Shown here piece by piece: positions 46,926 to 59,184 of a stretch of 64,000 bases of DNA. Below the pieces are notes generated by a model. The model was not told the origin of the DNA. It was given only the letters and a program-made list of their open reading frames with translations, and searched no databases. The translations under genes were made by a program, and so were the position numbers. This DNA comes from Acheta domesticus. Its lineage: Eukaryota; Arthropoda; Insecta; Orthoptera; Gryllidae. The stretch is from contig JAHLJT010000631.1 in NCBI GenBank assembly GCA_031308135.1, positions 227,440,636 through 227,504,635 of the forward strand, read 5' to 3'. How positions within the stretch are numbered: the first letter of the stretch is position 1; each line of letters begins with the position of its first letter.

Positions 46926-47466
46926 AAGTAAAAGTAAATGAGACGGACAGAGAGCGACACACAGAGGCAGACATGGACAGGGTGAGGGAGGGAGAGACAG
47001 TGAGAAACGGAGATGGGAGGGGAAAGAGGGAGATGAAGGGCAGAACGTCTTTTCCTAGTGATATTTCTTTAACTTGCTCCAAAATGGATGGGTATTTAGA
47101 GTGTACCCCTGCTTGTGACCGTAAAGATGTGTTAGAAGCGTCACTTATTTTACCTTTAAACTTTCTGAAGGATTATAGTGTTTAAGCTATGAAATGCCAA
47201 TTTAATTCACAATCATTGGATTCATATGACTGAATTACATCCACATCCATATTGTTCAGTAGCGCTGAATATTACGAGATCATGCTGCAGCTTACCAGAC
47301 ACGAGATCCATTTCCAAAAGACTGTAGTAAGGTTAACTTTAAAGCTCTGATCAATGAAGTGAAGCATACACTCGAACCTTATGTGTAAACGTGGTTATTA
47401 CAGTTGAGATGTCTGTCACATGACTCTCACATACGGTCACGATGTTACAAATGGTAAATAATCCTC

Positions 47467-50400
47467 TTATACTTCAGTGATGACCGAAACGTTGGCAGCT
47501 CTGCATAGGAAAGCGGCGTCTTGAATTTCACGTATTTTTAAACTGATTATCCAAAATCTAATAGGAATTGGATAATTGATTATCAGACTGTAGACAATCG
47601 TCTCCTGTATTATTTCAGTAGTATACCTTTGGGTTCCGGCTCTCAAACGCAACCAGTCTTTATAAATGAGGGCTCTAAAGAAAGAGAATTTCACTTTGAC
47701 TTTGACGAATTTCACTTTGACTTTAAAAATATGGATTTCTTTAAAAAACGCATCGAAATATTCATGTAAAATGCAACCCTTAACAAATGTCAACCTATAT
47801 CGACAAATACCTCATAAACAAAGCGTTTTAGAGCCTTACAAAGTAAAATTTTAAGGCCAACGGCCTCAAAGAAGCGTTTTTCACACCATGATCTACAAGA
47901 TGAGACATTCTCCAATTCATTCAATTAACTTTTTGGTTCCACGCTTCAATACTATCAAGGCCACCTCAATATTTCAGCCCTTCCTGCTGGTAGCAATTTT
48001 TGGGGACGACACGCTTAGAAGGCTTAGATTCGACAATATTTACGCTTTCTGTTAATACCGTAGTTTGTGCAGTCTGACGAGGTTTATTTGCATAATCATT
48101 AATTCAAGATTTGCTCTCCAGCAACAACTAGGAAGTACTATTATAGTTGCTTGATACCTATGAAGATTGTTTCTTATGCGTGTAGTGAAACTATTCGATT
48201 AACGTTTTTTCATGGTCTGTAAGTGCTGTGTACTTAATTGTGGAGGGATGTGGGTGTTCAGTGAAGAGTGAAGACTGTATTTGTGTTTTACCTGTACCAA
48301 TATTTTTGTTATCATTCGATGAAATTTTCAAGTCAACAGGTTCAGACACTTAGCTTTCTCAAAAGTAAAAAGCTAATATTTTTGTGACTATCACGAAAAA
48401 CTAAACCCTAACTGACAAAGAAAATTGAATAATTACTTTAAATGTCTTTAAGTAAGTTTTGGGAATTGTTCCAAGCAAATTCTCCATGATATTGAATAAA
48501 TATTTATTGAAAATTTCTTTTACACATTAATTTCATTGTTTTTATTTTTATTTGTAAATGTGTTAGTACATTGCAAGTTACCTTTATATATTTTAAACAA
48601 ATCAACACGTTTCGTTACCTACTTTCCCTCTTAGAATGAAAATAGAAGGATAGGGATGAGTGTGGTGTCTAACATGCGAGAGTTCTCTCACGGGTACGCA
48701 GAGGTAGTGGGGGAAAACTTGTAGCTATGGCACAACATAAAGAACAAACTTTTTAAAGTAGCTAAAGTAAAATAGCTTGAAATAAATGGAAAACAAAAAT
48801 CGAAACGCGCTAGCCTACAATACTACGTGAATCAATTAAAACACAACTAAATTTAGAATTATAGAAAGAATAGTGCAAGTCACCCGACAACTGCCAACGA
48901 TCGCAGTCCAAACGCACGATTTAAATGTTGGCGATATCTGGAAGTATGTACACCAACGCCCAGCTGCAGACTCATATTGTAAATAAAACACCGTTTGATA
49001 TTATAATTCAAGGTGTCGGTTCGTTAAGATATTAAAAATGCAAACACAGTTTGAGCAATATTCCCATGTACCGAAGTGGGCTTACTAATGCCTACTAAAT
49101 TGTTTATAATGCTAACAAATGGTATTTAGTACTCAAAGGTGAAAACATTAGTTTGATTATTTTTTGGCTCGGAATTGCTTTTCTTGGACGTAAGGACGCA
49201 GAAAATAATTCAATTCTTTTTAGTAAACAAATAATTTTTCAATTTTCTCACCCAGCAAGCTGTCATCCTGACTCTCCAAACCCACTCGGTTCTTCATAAC
49301 AAATCAAGAAAAGTTAAATAATATTGTAATTAGTAGGTCTGTTTTTGCCCGATCCGGTATTTTCGCACTACTTTACTGGCTTTCTCAAGAGTAAAAACTT
49401 TTTCTATTATTTGACTATCAAGGAAAGCGAAAAGCTAACTCTCAAGGAAGATTGAAACATTTCTTCAAATGTTGTTTTTAAAGAAGTGTGAATTGTTCCA
49501 AGAACATCTCTCTGTAATGTTGAATAAACTTTAATTGAAAATTTGTTTCAAACATCAATTGCATTGTTATTTTGTTTGATATTCTGTAACTACATTAGTA
49601 GTTCCTCTCCTTTATGGGAAGGTTAGAGAAAGGGTGGGATTTAACATGCGAGAGCACAGGTACGCTAGTATAGATTATCTTTTACGCCGTATTTAATTTA
49701 GCCCAAAATCGAGGGAGCATATTCTAGGAGGACATTCTTACTTGGTCGATAAAAAGCGGGTTTTCGTTCACAAAGGAATAAGAGCTTTTTCCTAAATATC
49801 GTGATTTTTTTTCTTTAAATGAAAGGTAGCGGGTCCCAGAGGTATTATTGCTTGCTATTATAAACAGGTTATTTAGTACTCGTATAAACACGAAATTTTA
49901 ATGAAAGCGTAAAATAAAAAGAATTAACCCTTATCTGCCATCGTTTGTTCATTTTGTCGTTTTCAAAATCTCTTACATTCCATGTAGTTTGTTTTCATGA
50001 TTGTTTTGTTTTGTGATTTGAAATAGGTTTTTTGAAATATGACTGTTTCATAACGAATTTATGTTCGAAAAATGAATGATCATTTTTAAACGATAAGATT
50101 AGTTAGTGAATATAAACGGCAATAACAATATCTAGCAACCGTCTGACAAGGATCTTGAAAAAATGCAATGATTATAATTGCATTTGATGAATTGCGTTTT
50201 TATGTTACAGCGAGTGCTTAACAAGATATTCTGCTATAGTCCGTCACACAGATGTTTGTAAATATAAAACATTTCAATTGAATATTCAGAGAAACATGTT
50301 CATGTACTCTGGTTTCACAGTGAGTAGTGATTTTAGGGTTTCAGAAAGTGCCTCTCAATTCATTAATCTTGTAAAACAATTTCTTAACGACATAAACAAT

Positions 50401-51298
50401 ATTTTCAAAATTTTCGGTTTTCAGTATCAGGTGTGTACTGTACTCTTCGATAGTAACTTTACTACATATCTTTCTGTTGTGCGATTCTATCTCACGGGTT
50501 CAGCTACTGTATTGTTTATTTAATGTGGTACATTGAGAGTGGTACTACAACATGGGTTGTAATAAAATGGGTGATTTATCGTACAGCAATATGGGACTGA
50601 ACATTTCGGCTCCGGAAATTTCATCAAACTTTTTATATGTAATTGAGGATGTAGGCAGTCTACATCGGAACCCGACTTTGTCCACAAAGCGTGAACGATA
50701 ACGTGTATTTGCTCAGCAAATGTTATTCTGAGTAAGGTGCCCAAAGGTTACTTAGAATATTGACAACTCTCCAAGGCGTGGACAGAAGTCCGTGAAAAGC
50801 GATATCTTTACACACATGACCACATACAGAAGAACCAGGCTGTATAAAGCAATATTTATTGTTAGTAGTTACCGAACAGTAAGCACACACAATTTGACCC
50901 GGTCGAGTTAAAGAGAACTGAATGAGGCTGTAAAGATCTAAAAGTCCACAAAAAAACAGTTCTCCAGCTTTCATGAACCGTAATGTTAATGTAACTCAGT
51001 CAATTGTCAAAGAGAAGCCGTAATGAAAATGAAGTGAAAACTGGAATTATTTTATAATAACGTGTTGCTGTTAAAGCCGCTACCCACCAGACCTCGAACG
51101 TATTTCAACTCACGCGGGTTCTAAAACATCCGGGGACGCACGAGGCCATCAGAGGAAAGCTCACGTGAACACGTTTACTCCTGCTGCGGCAAATAATAAC
51201 ACACCATCAGAGAAAAGTGCAGATTCCGTACAAGTTCTGCCCATCTTGGCCAACTAGTCTAGCCTAAACGAGATGCACGGTATGTGGCAAATAATGTG
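47467..51298 (+). repeat. Inverted duplication segment Q (partner 60185-64000)
   Basis: Reverse complement of 60185-64000 throughout, roughly 95% by eye with frequent one-base indels. The partner begins at the first base after the 1000-N gap and runs off the window end, so the true length is unknown. It contains an internal diverged duplication (48340-48700 and 49370-49670). No gene recognised inside. Confidence 0.93.
48340..49670. repeat. Two diverged direct copies about 1.03 kb apart
   Basis: 48340-48700 and 49370-49670 share CTTTCTCAA.AGTAAAAA, GACTATCA, GAATTGTTCCAAG, TTGAATAAA and TAACATGCGAGAG in the same order. An old local tandem duplication in noncoding DNA. Confidence 0.6.
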
Positions 51299-52457
51299 TG
51301 ATTTAGTTTCATTTGAGGTTCCTGTGCTAACGACCTCGCAAGGCAGTCAATTATGCAGAACAAGGTGAATCGAATATGCGAAAAAAAGTATGGGGTCAAT
51401 GTCTCGCAGTTAGGAAGCGAAACTCTGTGATCTTCCGAGTTCAACTCCGAGCAGAAAAGTGTGTGACCCTTCTGTCTCCTTCCATACCCGCTCCCGCTTG
51501 TAAATTTTATGACTGACGGTCTAGCTTCTCTCACTTCCAAGCCCCAGAGTCAAGGTCCGAGTAACATTTATGTTCTCTCTGGCTTCACGCGGTGTTTCCG
51601 GGGAGTTGGACCGCATTCCTGCAACGCCAGGTGGTAAAATCCTTCCACAAGTTAGGTAATAACGTTCACGATGGCTGTTCTCTCAGTTTTCGTAAGAAAA
51701 GCGACTCTGAAAATGATTGCGTAATGCTTTTTAAAAGTTGTTAGAACTTTAATAAGTACATATTTCTCTCGAAAATGAGAATAATGACTTCTGAGGAACC
51801 ACACATCACTGTCCATTATGGTTCTACAACTCTATTCTAAAAGTGGAGTTGTTGTTTCTTATTGTAGTGCCTACAATCGAGTTTTTTTAGGAATGTATCC
51901 TTTCCGATTTATGTAAGAGTGAGTTCGAGATTTATGCCTCGTGTCCATACTTGCTGTTTCTGCTATATAAAGCAACGTCAGCACGCTGCGATTAACAGAC
52001 AAGTAAAGTTAAAAATTCAGAATCATTCAGGATGAAAAACGAGGCAGTATCGCCTTCTACCTAATCAGATAAACAAACGTTTATAAATTAATTTTACTGA
52101 GAAATGCTTTGTTACTGCACAGCAGTTTCTTAATAATTTCTTTAGTTCTGTAAGGTAGTTTTGTAAGTTAGTATTTCTATTAGGTTGTGCTCATCAAATC
52201 AGAGAGTCTAAAAAGAGCTAATCAAATATCCAAGTTTGGCCGATGAAAAATTAAATTTTTTGGAAACAAATGACAAAAAACGCAAATTTATGAATTATTA
52301 GAAGGGAGAGTGAATATTACAACCATAGCACGACAAAGGTAGGTAAGTAACAAGCGAGATTACACGCGATCTTATCTGCTGGAGTCATTCTAAACCCTCT
52401 GATCTTTGTATACTTATTACTTGTTGTAAATAAATGGAATCAAAACATCTGATTTTT
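51299..52457. other. Intronic, nothing recognised
   Basis: Between segment Q and family R copy 4. Short frames only; GC is slightly raised at 51420-51640, with no recognisable domain. Confidence 0.4.
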
Positions 52458-54050
52458 ACCTTCCCCTATACGTACGTATACACAGGAGTGATATACGTAG
52501 TATAGGGAAAGTTATGTAATGCTGCGCGAAAAAATGGCCAATTTTCGGCGGAAAAAAATTAATTGTCGGGCCGTGAAAACGAATAAGTGGATAAAACCAG
52601 TTGCTAAATTAAGAAAAAACATCCTCTATCTCGTGGTGTGGTCAAAATCCATGATTTGTTGCTTCTTTATACTTAAAAATCGATTGACGGCATTCCGTCC
52701 GTTGTCCGTCTGCCCGTCTGTGGTCAACGCTAGCGCCTAAACCGTTCGGTCGATTTTCTTCAAAATTGATATTACCCCAGTCGATCTGATTCTAGTCGAA
52801 GCTTTGTGATTTTGAAAAAGATTCTTAAAATTTGGGGGTACTTTATATGAAGCCCCCCGGGGATTTTCAACATTTTCTCAAAAACGGCTCCAAATTTTTT
52901 CTCTTAAATTTCTTGTATGAATAGAGGAAAATACACTCTTTAACATGGCATAGGTCCGATTTTCACGTACAGCTCTGAATTTTCGAAAATTGTGAAAGTT
53001 TGAATTATTTTTTCGGCGTCTTTCTCCAACTACAAAATTGAAGATAGAGATTTTTTCTTCAAATAAAATTTGTTCTGCATATTGAGTTCTTTAATAAAGG
53101 TCATGTAAATATTTTTCACATTTTCATTTTGGTAGTTTTCGTGCAATATTGCGTGCAATATGGGCAATTTTAAAAAATTACAAAAACAAGATTTTCTCAA
53201 AAACGGCTCCAAACTTTTTCTTTAAACTTTTGGTAGGGATAGTGGTACATGTACTCTATCAATGACATAAAAGCCATTTTGGTCTATCGGTTGGTTTTTT
53301 CAAAAATTACAAAAATGTAAATTTTTTTACTTGTCTCTCACGTCGTTAATATTTACATTATCGGCGATTTTTTTACATTATTATATTTACGAGTATATAT
53401 GCTTTAAATAATGTCAAGTAAAGTTTCTCGAAAACACTACCGTTTTCTGTGAAAAGTAGCTCAAATTTCGGCATTTTCAGAAATGCTCAAACGTCATTTT
53501 CTCGTATATGGCTGCAATTTTTTTCTTGAAACTTTTGTAACGGATAGTGCTAATTACACTCATTAGTATAGCGTGAAGTTTATTTTGAGTTTTTTTTGTT
53601 TTTTTCAAAAATTATATAAATGTAAATTTTTTGAAAGATCTCTCACATCTTTAATATGCACATTATCCGCAATTTGTAAAGATGATTATATTTGTGAGTG
53701 TAAGTGCTTCAAATAACTTCAATAAAGTATTTTGAAAACTCAAAAATTTTCTGTGAAAATGAGCTTCAAATTTCGCATTTTTAGTAGTGCTAAAACGCCA
53801 TTTTCTCTTAAACAGCACATAATTTTTAAAAGAAAATTGCCATTTACGGCTAGGTTTTTGTGTTCTTTAATATTCTAAAATTAATGTTTCTGTTCTACCA
53901 ATAGGAAACCGAAAAATTAAGAAAATGACAAAAAAATGTACTTTTGGCGATGATAGATGGTAGCTGGCAAGAAAGAGTATGTGGCAATTCCGAATAGCTA
54001 GCGAAGGCCCAGGAAAATAGAAAACTAATACGGGAAAGTCTGTGCCATTG
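52458..54050 (-). mobile_element. Dispersed repeat family R, copy 4
   Basis: Near full length, reversed: it begins with the palindromic end (TATACGTACGTATA at 52468-52481), then the conserved ~180-bp end, about three TGTCCGTC/TGCCCGTC units (52697-52722), the GGGGTACTTTATATGAAGCCCC region, three ~300-bp units and CTAATACGGGAAAGTCTGTGCCATT (54026-54050). The last ~18 bp of the family end are absent. Lies in the last intron of the takeout-like gene. Confidence 0.85.
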
Positions 54051-55019
54051 TGTTTCTGTTTTTTGACAAATAAATAAATAAAATAAATACGGTCATGCTT
54101 AATTTTTTCAAAATACGAGTAGTTTTTCTTTAATTTTGTGACAAACGTAATAGGCCGCTGTAAATTTACTGCGCTTCGGACAGCTGGATGCGTCGTAAAT
54201 TAGAATGTGCAATTTTGTATATTATTTCTTTCTTCGTTTCTTACATTCGAACTTTGTTATAGACTTACACATTAATATTTTAGAAATTGTTTATTTTGAA
54301 ATATTTGAAATAAGTAAAAGAATTAATAGCTCTCAGAATAGCGACAATGCAGGGTCTGCAACAGTGGAATTCACTTTGCGCTCGCGAATATCTGTGAATT
54401 AGTGTCATTGTTGTGACCTAATGGAGCTGTATGAAAAGGAGTTATAATTGTCTAATTTATGTTGATATTTGCAGACAAATATTTAGTTTTGCACCAAATG
54501 CTGTACCATTTGTAGTGAGTAGAGAATTTGTTGCATGGTTTTAAAATACTCTTCCCTAATCATGGCCCAATGGATGACATTTCTATATTTCCAGGGTATC
54601 AGGCTTCTTTTTCCAATACAGGGTTACAAAACTTTTGCATTCTATTTTTGTGAAGTTGTAGAATTCACATAGTTCTGACAACACTGCAATGGAAATAGTG
54701 AGTTCCAAGCGAAGATGTTAGTAGCGCATAAAGTGCAATATTACAGTACTACTTAGCTGTTTCCTCTAATACGGGAAAGTAAGTGCTGTTGTAGCACCAC
54801 TAGTTTGTTTGAGGGTGTGTGTTGAAATGTACAAACATGTAAAATGCAGATGTGGAAAGTTGGTATTGGTGATGCTCTTTTGTTTTTATTGTTTTGTATG
54901 TTGGTACTTGATTGAATAAAATGAGAACACGGCTTTGTTCGTTGTGTTTAAAAAATATAAAATTTGTGTTGTTTATATTGTGCAACCAGATAATACAAAA
55001 ACATAAATAACAAGACATT
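54051..55019. other. Intronic; old repeat pieces
   Basis: 54100-54240 resembles 1230-1440 (shared TTACTGCGCTTCG and TTTGTATATTATTTC). 54766-54806 (CTAATACGGGAAAGT...GTAGCACCACTAGTTT) is an isolated family R left end on the minus strand. Confidence 0.55.
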
Positions 55020-55855
55020 TCAGTTTTCTGAAAGTAGAACCGAAATATTACTTTACGAATGTTAAAGAAGCGTAAACCTCGTAATAAATAGCAATCTTCT
55101 TTGAAACATTTTGAGCCACTTGAAAGGAAATGGCGTGTAAGCGTTACCATAAATGCGAAATTTTAAGCTCTTTCTTCACAAAACATTTTTGCGTTTTCGA
55201 AAAACTTTATTAAAAGTCATTTAAAGCACTTCCATTCATAAATGCAAAAATGTTTACAATTTGCTGTAAATTTGCATTTATGGCGGGAGAGATACTTCAA
55301 AATTATATTTGTGTAATTAAAAAAATAGAAAATAACACCCCAAAATGAACTTTATCTCATATTCAACAGTGTGATTAGCATTATCCATGGGAAACGTCAG
55401 CGATTAGCATTGTCCTAGGTGCTTCATGCAAAGTGACCCGAAATATTAAGAACGTTTTTCAAAATCGCAGAGCTTTGAGTGAGGCAAAATAGAGGTTTAT
55501 TCAGTTTGGAAACAATCCTTATAATATAATTTAGGCGCTAGTGTTGTTCACATACACCAGACAGACGGACCGACGTTTTAAAAAAGAAACACTTTTTCGG
55601 TATCAAGGACCTACAATTTCTGAAATCTGATTACAATAATGTGTTAGAGGGAGTAATTTAGGGCCTACTACACTTTAGAAAGTGATAATCCACTTTTTCG
55701 GTATCTGGGCCCCACAGTACGAGATTTTGTGTCTAAAAATCGCCGGTTTTTCAACATTACGTAACATTCTCTACACTAAGTATATGTAGTGTAGAGAACG
55801 TTCTACTTCACTATGTATATTACTGCATAGTATATACGTACGTATACGGGAAAGT
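55020..55855 (+). mobile_element. Dispersed repeat family R, copy 5 (short variant)
   Basis: Diverged, with essentially one ~300-bp unit instead of three, then GGCGCTAGTGTTGTTCACAT, CAGACAGACGGACCGACG (55560-55577), and a variant end with GTTCTCTACACTAAGTATAT and the ATACGTACGTATACGGGAAAGT terminus. Its 3' part is mirrored at 36704-37178. Confidence 0.75.
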
Positions 55856-57024
55856 AAAAAAAAGGTTGTCAACATGGTGTCGGCTAAAAAGTTAGGCTGA
55901 CACCTAGACAGGCAGTGGAAAAAGCGACTAATTGGTTATCAACGGCTCTCGTAACTGGAATTGAGGGTCACAGCTGACATGCCCTCCGGTCGAAAGAGAA
56001 ACATTTTAAAAGTGAAGAAGTACAATAAGTTAAAATTCATACCAGGTCGGTTGTCTCGCGGGTGAACAAGTATCGCGACAGGTATTCGGGTCCGCTCTCA
56101 TCTGGTGGGACTTAAACTATTTGACGCAAAATATTTTGTTCGGAATCCAGAACCCAGGACAGCAGAGCGACTGAAACAACTACGTAATTGAAGCGCAGAT
56201 GAGGTCAGTAAAGTGTAGACTCAATTATAACTCCCACATCCGCCGAGGTATCCATCATTTCGAATATGGAACTTTCAGATAACACGGCAATAAGCGACAT
56301 GTTCATGGAGGAGAACTACAAGCACCGAGGCCTTCAGCAAGCCCCAGACAACAAGTTATGACCTCATCCGGAATAAAAGCACGTGTTCGAAAGCTTCTCA
56401 CAACCAAGCTCGGAGGTAGAAACCTCATTCAAGGTATCAGACCTACGCAGTACCAGTAATGAGATGCACGGGTAGAATAATAATATACTGGAGCAAGCAG
56501 AACCGGACATTGGCATATTTTTGCCTTATTTTTAAAAACAGTTTTAGAATTGCCAACAATTTATTTTATTTTATTTTCTGACTTCAATTCTTCTTTGGGA
56601 GCTTTCTTGAAAAACTATATCTGGATCTAGGAGTGGATACGAGTATATCTCCGAAATTTAAATCTATCTCCCAGTTTAAAATCTATTAAAGATTCTACTT
56701 TATTGGAAATAGTTAAAAATCCATATGTGGAGAGTCAGTTGATTTTTCTTGACGGATAGAAAATGAAATCTTCCGCAGATAAAGACAGACAGCAAACTCC
56801 CACAGAAGACATGATTCAGTACGTAAGGAAAGTGTTCTTGAGCTCAGAAGTGTCTGATTCATTAATAGATAAAAACTAATGACTGTACACAATGATACAG
56901 GCTTCCTCATACAAAATAGTTTTCTAATCCCTCTAGTCTGGAGTCGCTTTTCGGTTTTGCCCTACCCTCTTACCAGATACCTATCGGCGGCTAATCATTT
57001 TTATTGCTTGAATGACTTGCTTAC

Positions 57025-57177
57025 CTAGTGCTTTGTCCCCGTTGAACAAGTTCTCAAAATGTACTTGCATCTTGTCGAGACTCTTGATGGACAAAACAAA
57101 GTCTGTCACATCGAAGTATGTTTTTCCATTCTTCTGAATTTCTTTTCCTTTTGGTTCAAGAGTTGCTTTCATATTAG
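57025..57177 (-). CDS. Takeout/JHBP-like gene, penultimate exon
   Basis: 153 nt between acceptor TTGCAG (57178-57183) and donor GTAAGC (57019-57024). Phase: two bases, 50 codons, one base. It encodes NMKATLEPKGKEIQKNGK, then YFDVTDFVLSIKSLDKMQV and HFENLFNGDKAL. The FENLFNGDK.LG block is diagnostic of the takeout/JHBP family and precedes the N.NENW block of the last exon. The family's predicted fold is a secreted two-lobed alpha/beta wrap with a hydrophobic ligand tunnel. Confidence 0.92.
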
Positions 57178-57422
57178 CTGCAATAGAAAGCTAACATTAA
57201 TTTCATTTTTTAATATACACATATTTGAAATAACATTCAAATGGAGCAAAATGAAGATTAGTACATAAATTCCAAGCCGTGAAACTGCGGAGTAGTTATA
57301 GAAGAATATAAACCTTTTATTTTCAATCGGTAAATGTATACCGTAGTACATGGAAATTCAAAATCTACGAAAACTCGAAAGTCGCCGAAATCAAATAATA
57401 ACAAAACAAGGGAAGATTTTAA

Positions 57423-57423
<1 letters not shown>

Positions 57424-57473
<50 letters not shown>
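57424..57473. repeat. (AT)n microsatellite, arm P'
   Basis: About 25 uninterrupted AT units. The inverted counterpart at 35103-35150 is interrupted and differs in length. Confidence 0.95.
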
Positions 57474-57477
<4 letters not shown>

Positions 57478-58329
57478 TTATAATTTTCATTATTGTACTT
57501 TATGTGTCTTAAGTTATAATTTTCAAAGATGATTGGAAGTTGGAAGCAATACTGTTATATCAGTTCACAAAGTTAATTTAGGGGTATTAATAAAAAAAGA
57601 ACTATAAAGTGCGCTTTCTAAGTAATGAAATTTTGGAAATTACTATGCAATTCATTTTCGATTATGGATGCGTGTTTTTAAAATAGTTTCTTATTGTTTA
57701 AAGTACAATTTTGTTTGAATTGGAATTAGTTTGGTGGGTGTTTTTTTAATAAAATTCGTTTGTTAGGGCTTTACGAAAGTATGTCTTCTTTTCTGGTATT
57801 CTGGTATCAATGGTAATTTCCGGAGAGCTAGTACCGGGCGCAAAATTATGACTATTTCATTAGTACATTAAATGTTCATCTCTGACCTAGAACCTTTGTG
57901 AATATGATCTGCTTGATGCAGAAGTTGAAATTATGAATAAAGCAGGGTGCATTAAAATGCACGGAAATTGAAAATATTCATAAAATTGTAGAATTACAAT
58001 TAACTAGTTTATTAAAATAAATTATCTCAAGTAATTTTATCAAGATGAAACGCTCTAAAAACGTGTAATTATGTTTCAGTCGCTTTTAAACATTAATTTT
58101 AGATAATAATTAAAAAATAGTAGAATTTCTGACTTTGAAACTTGAAATCAAATCATGAAATTAGTTGACGCATTTCTCAGACGGTCGATAGAGACAACTG
58201 CATTATTTCTGATTTTGTAATTGACGCAGATCTTATGTGGCAATGATGAAACATTTAAATTCATGACGAAACAACTATTTGAATTGAATCAGACTAGAAT
58301 ATAACAAAGTCTTCCATCATTGAACTCAC

Positions 58330-58460
58330 TGAACGACAGCTTGCAGCGACCTCTGCCCGTGACGGGCAGCAGAAGGATGCGGCCGTCCATTTCGTAGTCA
58401 GCCTCGAAGTCATTTGTCACAGAGCCATCGAAGGAGAGCGTATAATGGCCCAGATCAGCT
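58330..58460 (-). CDS. Takeout/JHBP-like gene, internal exon
   Basis: 131 nt between acceptor TCTTCAG (58461-58467) and donor GTGAGT (58324-58329). One base, 43 codons, one base; in phase with the next exon across a 1.15-kb intron. It encodes ADLGHYTLSFDGS, then FEADYEMDGRILLLPVTGRG and RCKLSF, the conserved (Y)E.dG+iLLLPi.G.G block of takeout proteins. Together the three exons give the C-terminal ~145 residues of a protein usually near 240-250 aa. The signal-peptide and N-terminal exons should lie upstream, in the gap or on the misplaced contig, and were not found. Confidence 0.9.
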
Positions 58461-59184
58461 CTGAAGACAATAGCAATAATTTACATATTATTCGTATGAA
58501 ATCATTTAATTTATGAAACATAAGTTACGTCAATGTACGTAAATATACGATTACATAAATATCGTACGTATTTGGGGAAAGTAACTGTCATGAATCTCCA
58601 GTTCGTTCTTTCCAAAGTTTCCCTGCAGGGGAAACGTATATAGTTATTGTTATACTATATAGTTATTGAAATTATTGTTTTCCATAAAGTATTATTCTTT
58701 CAAAAAGAACATGATGAGGGTTAAGAACACAAATTTATAACTAATTTACCTTTGAAAATATATTTTATTATATAGAAGCGAATATTTTTGTCAACAAAAT
58801 TTGAAAAAACCGCTCTTTTTTCTGTATTCAAAATTCGAGTAGAATATGGTTTAGGATACAGATCACAGAATTATGAAAACGTGCACAAATTTCACTTCTC
58901 CTCATAGCTCGTCACACACAATTTTAAACTGTTTTTGACGTAAATAGATAAATAAAAGGGGGAATCAAGAACTACGTGCAGTTTACAAGGAAAGCACTTA
59001 CGTGAAACTCGGAAGAAAAGATAAAAAAAAACGAGGTGCAGACCATTGCATTCTCACCGAAAAGCAAAGAAATACCGATGTCGTTTTGAGTTTTGCAAAA
59101 TTTTACAACTCATGGAGGTCAGATTCATGAGATACAGCCTGTCATTCTAACTTCAGTCAATTTTACGCAGAAACGATTGCCAAC

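Larger units (their letters stand above)
45605..57024 (-). other. Last intron of the takeout-like gene (11.4 kb)
   Basis: Joins the donor at 57021-57024 (GTAA) to the acceptor at 45605-45608. The phases fit exactly (one base plus two bases make GGT, Gly). It holds a SINE, the inverted-duplication segment Q, two family R copies and local duplications. Its real length depends on the assembly being right. Confidence 0.75.
55371..59184 (-). repeat. Inverted duplication arm P' (partner 33406-37178)
   Basis: The partner of arm P, ending at the 1000-N gap. Here both takeout-like exons have intact frames and splice sites, so this is the more accurate copy of the locus. Confidence 0.93.

Noticed and set aside
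46577..46960. 127-codon minus-strand frame
   Set aside because: No recognisable domain; overlaps an old noncoding direct repeat (46795-46925).
54800..55150. 116-codon minus-strand frame
   Set aside because: AT-rich, overlaps family R copy 5 and an R left end; no domain.
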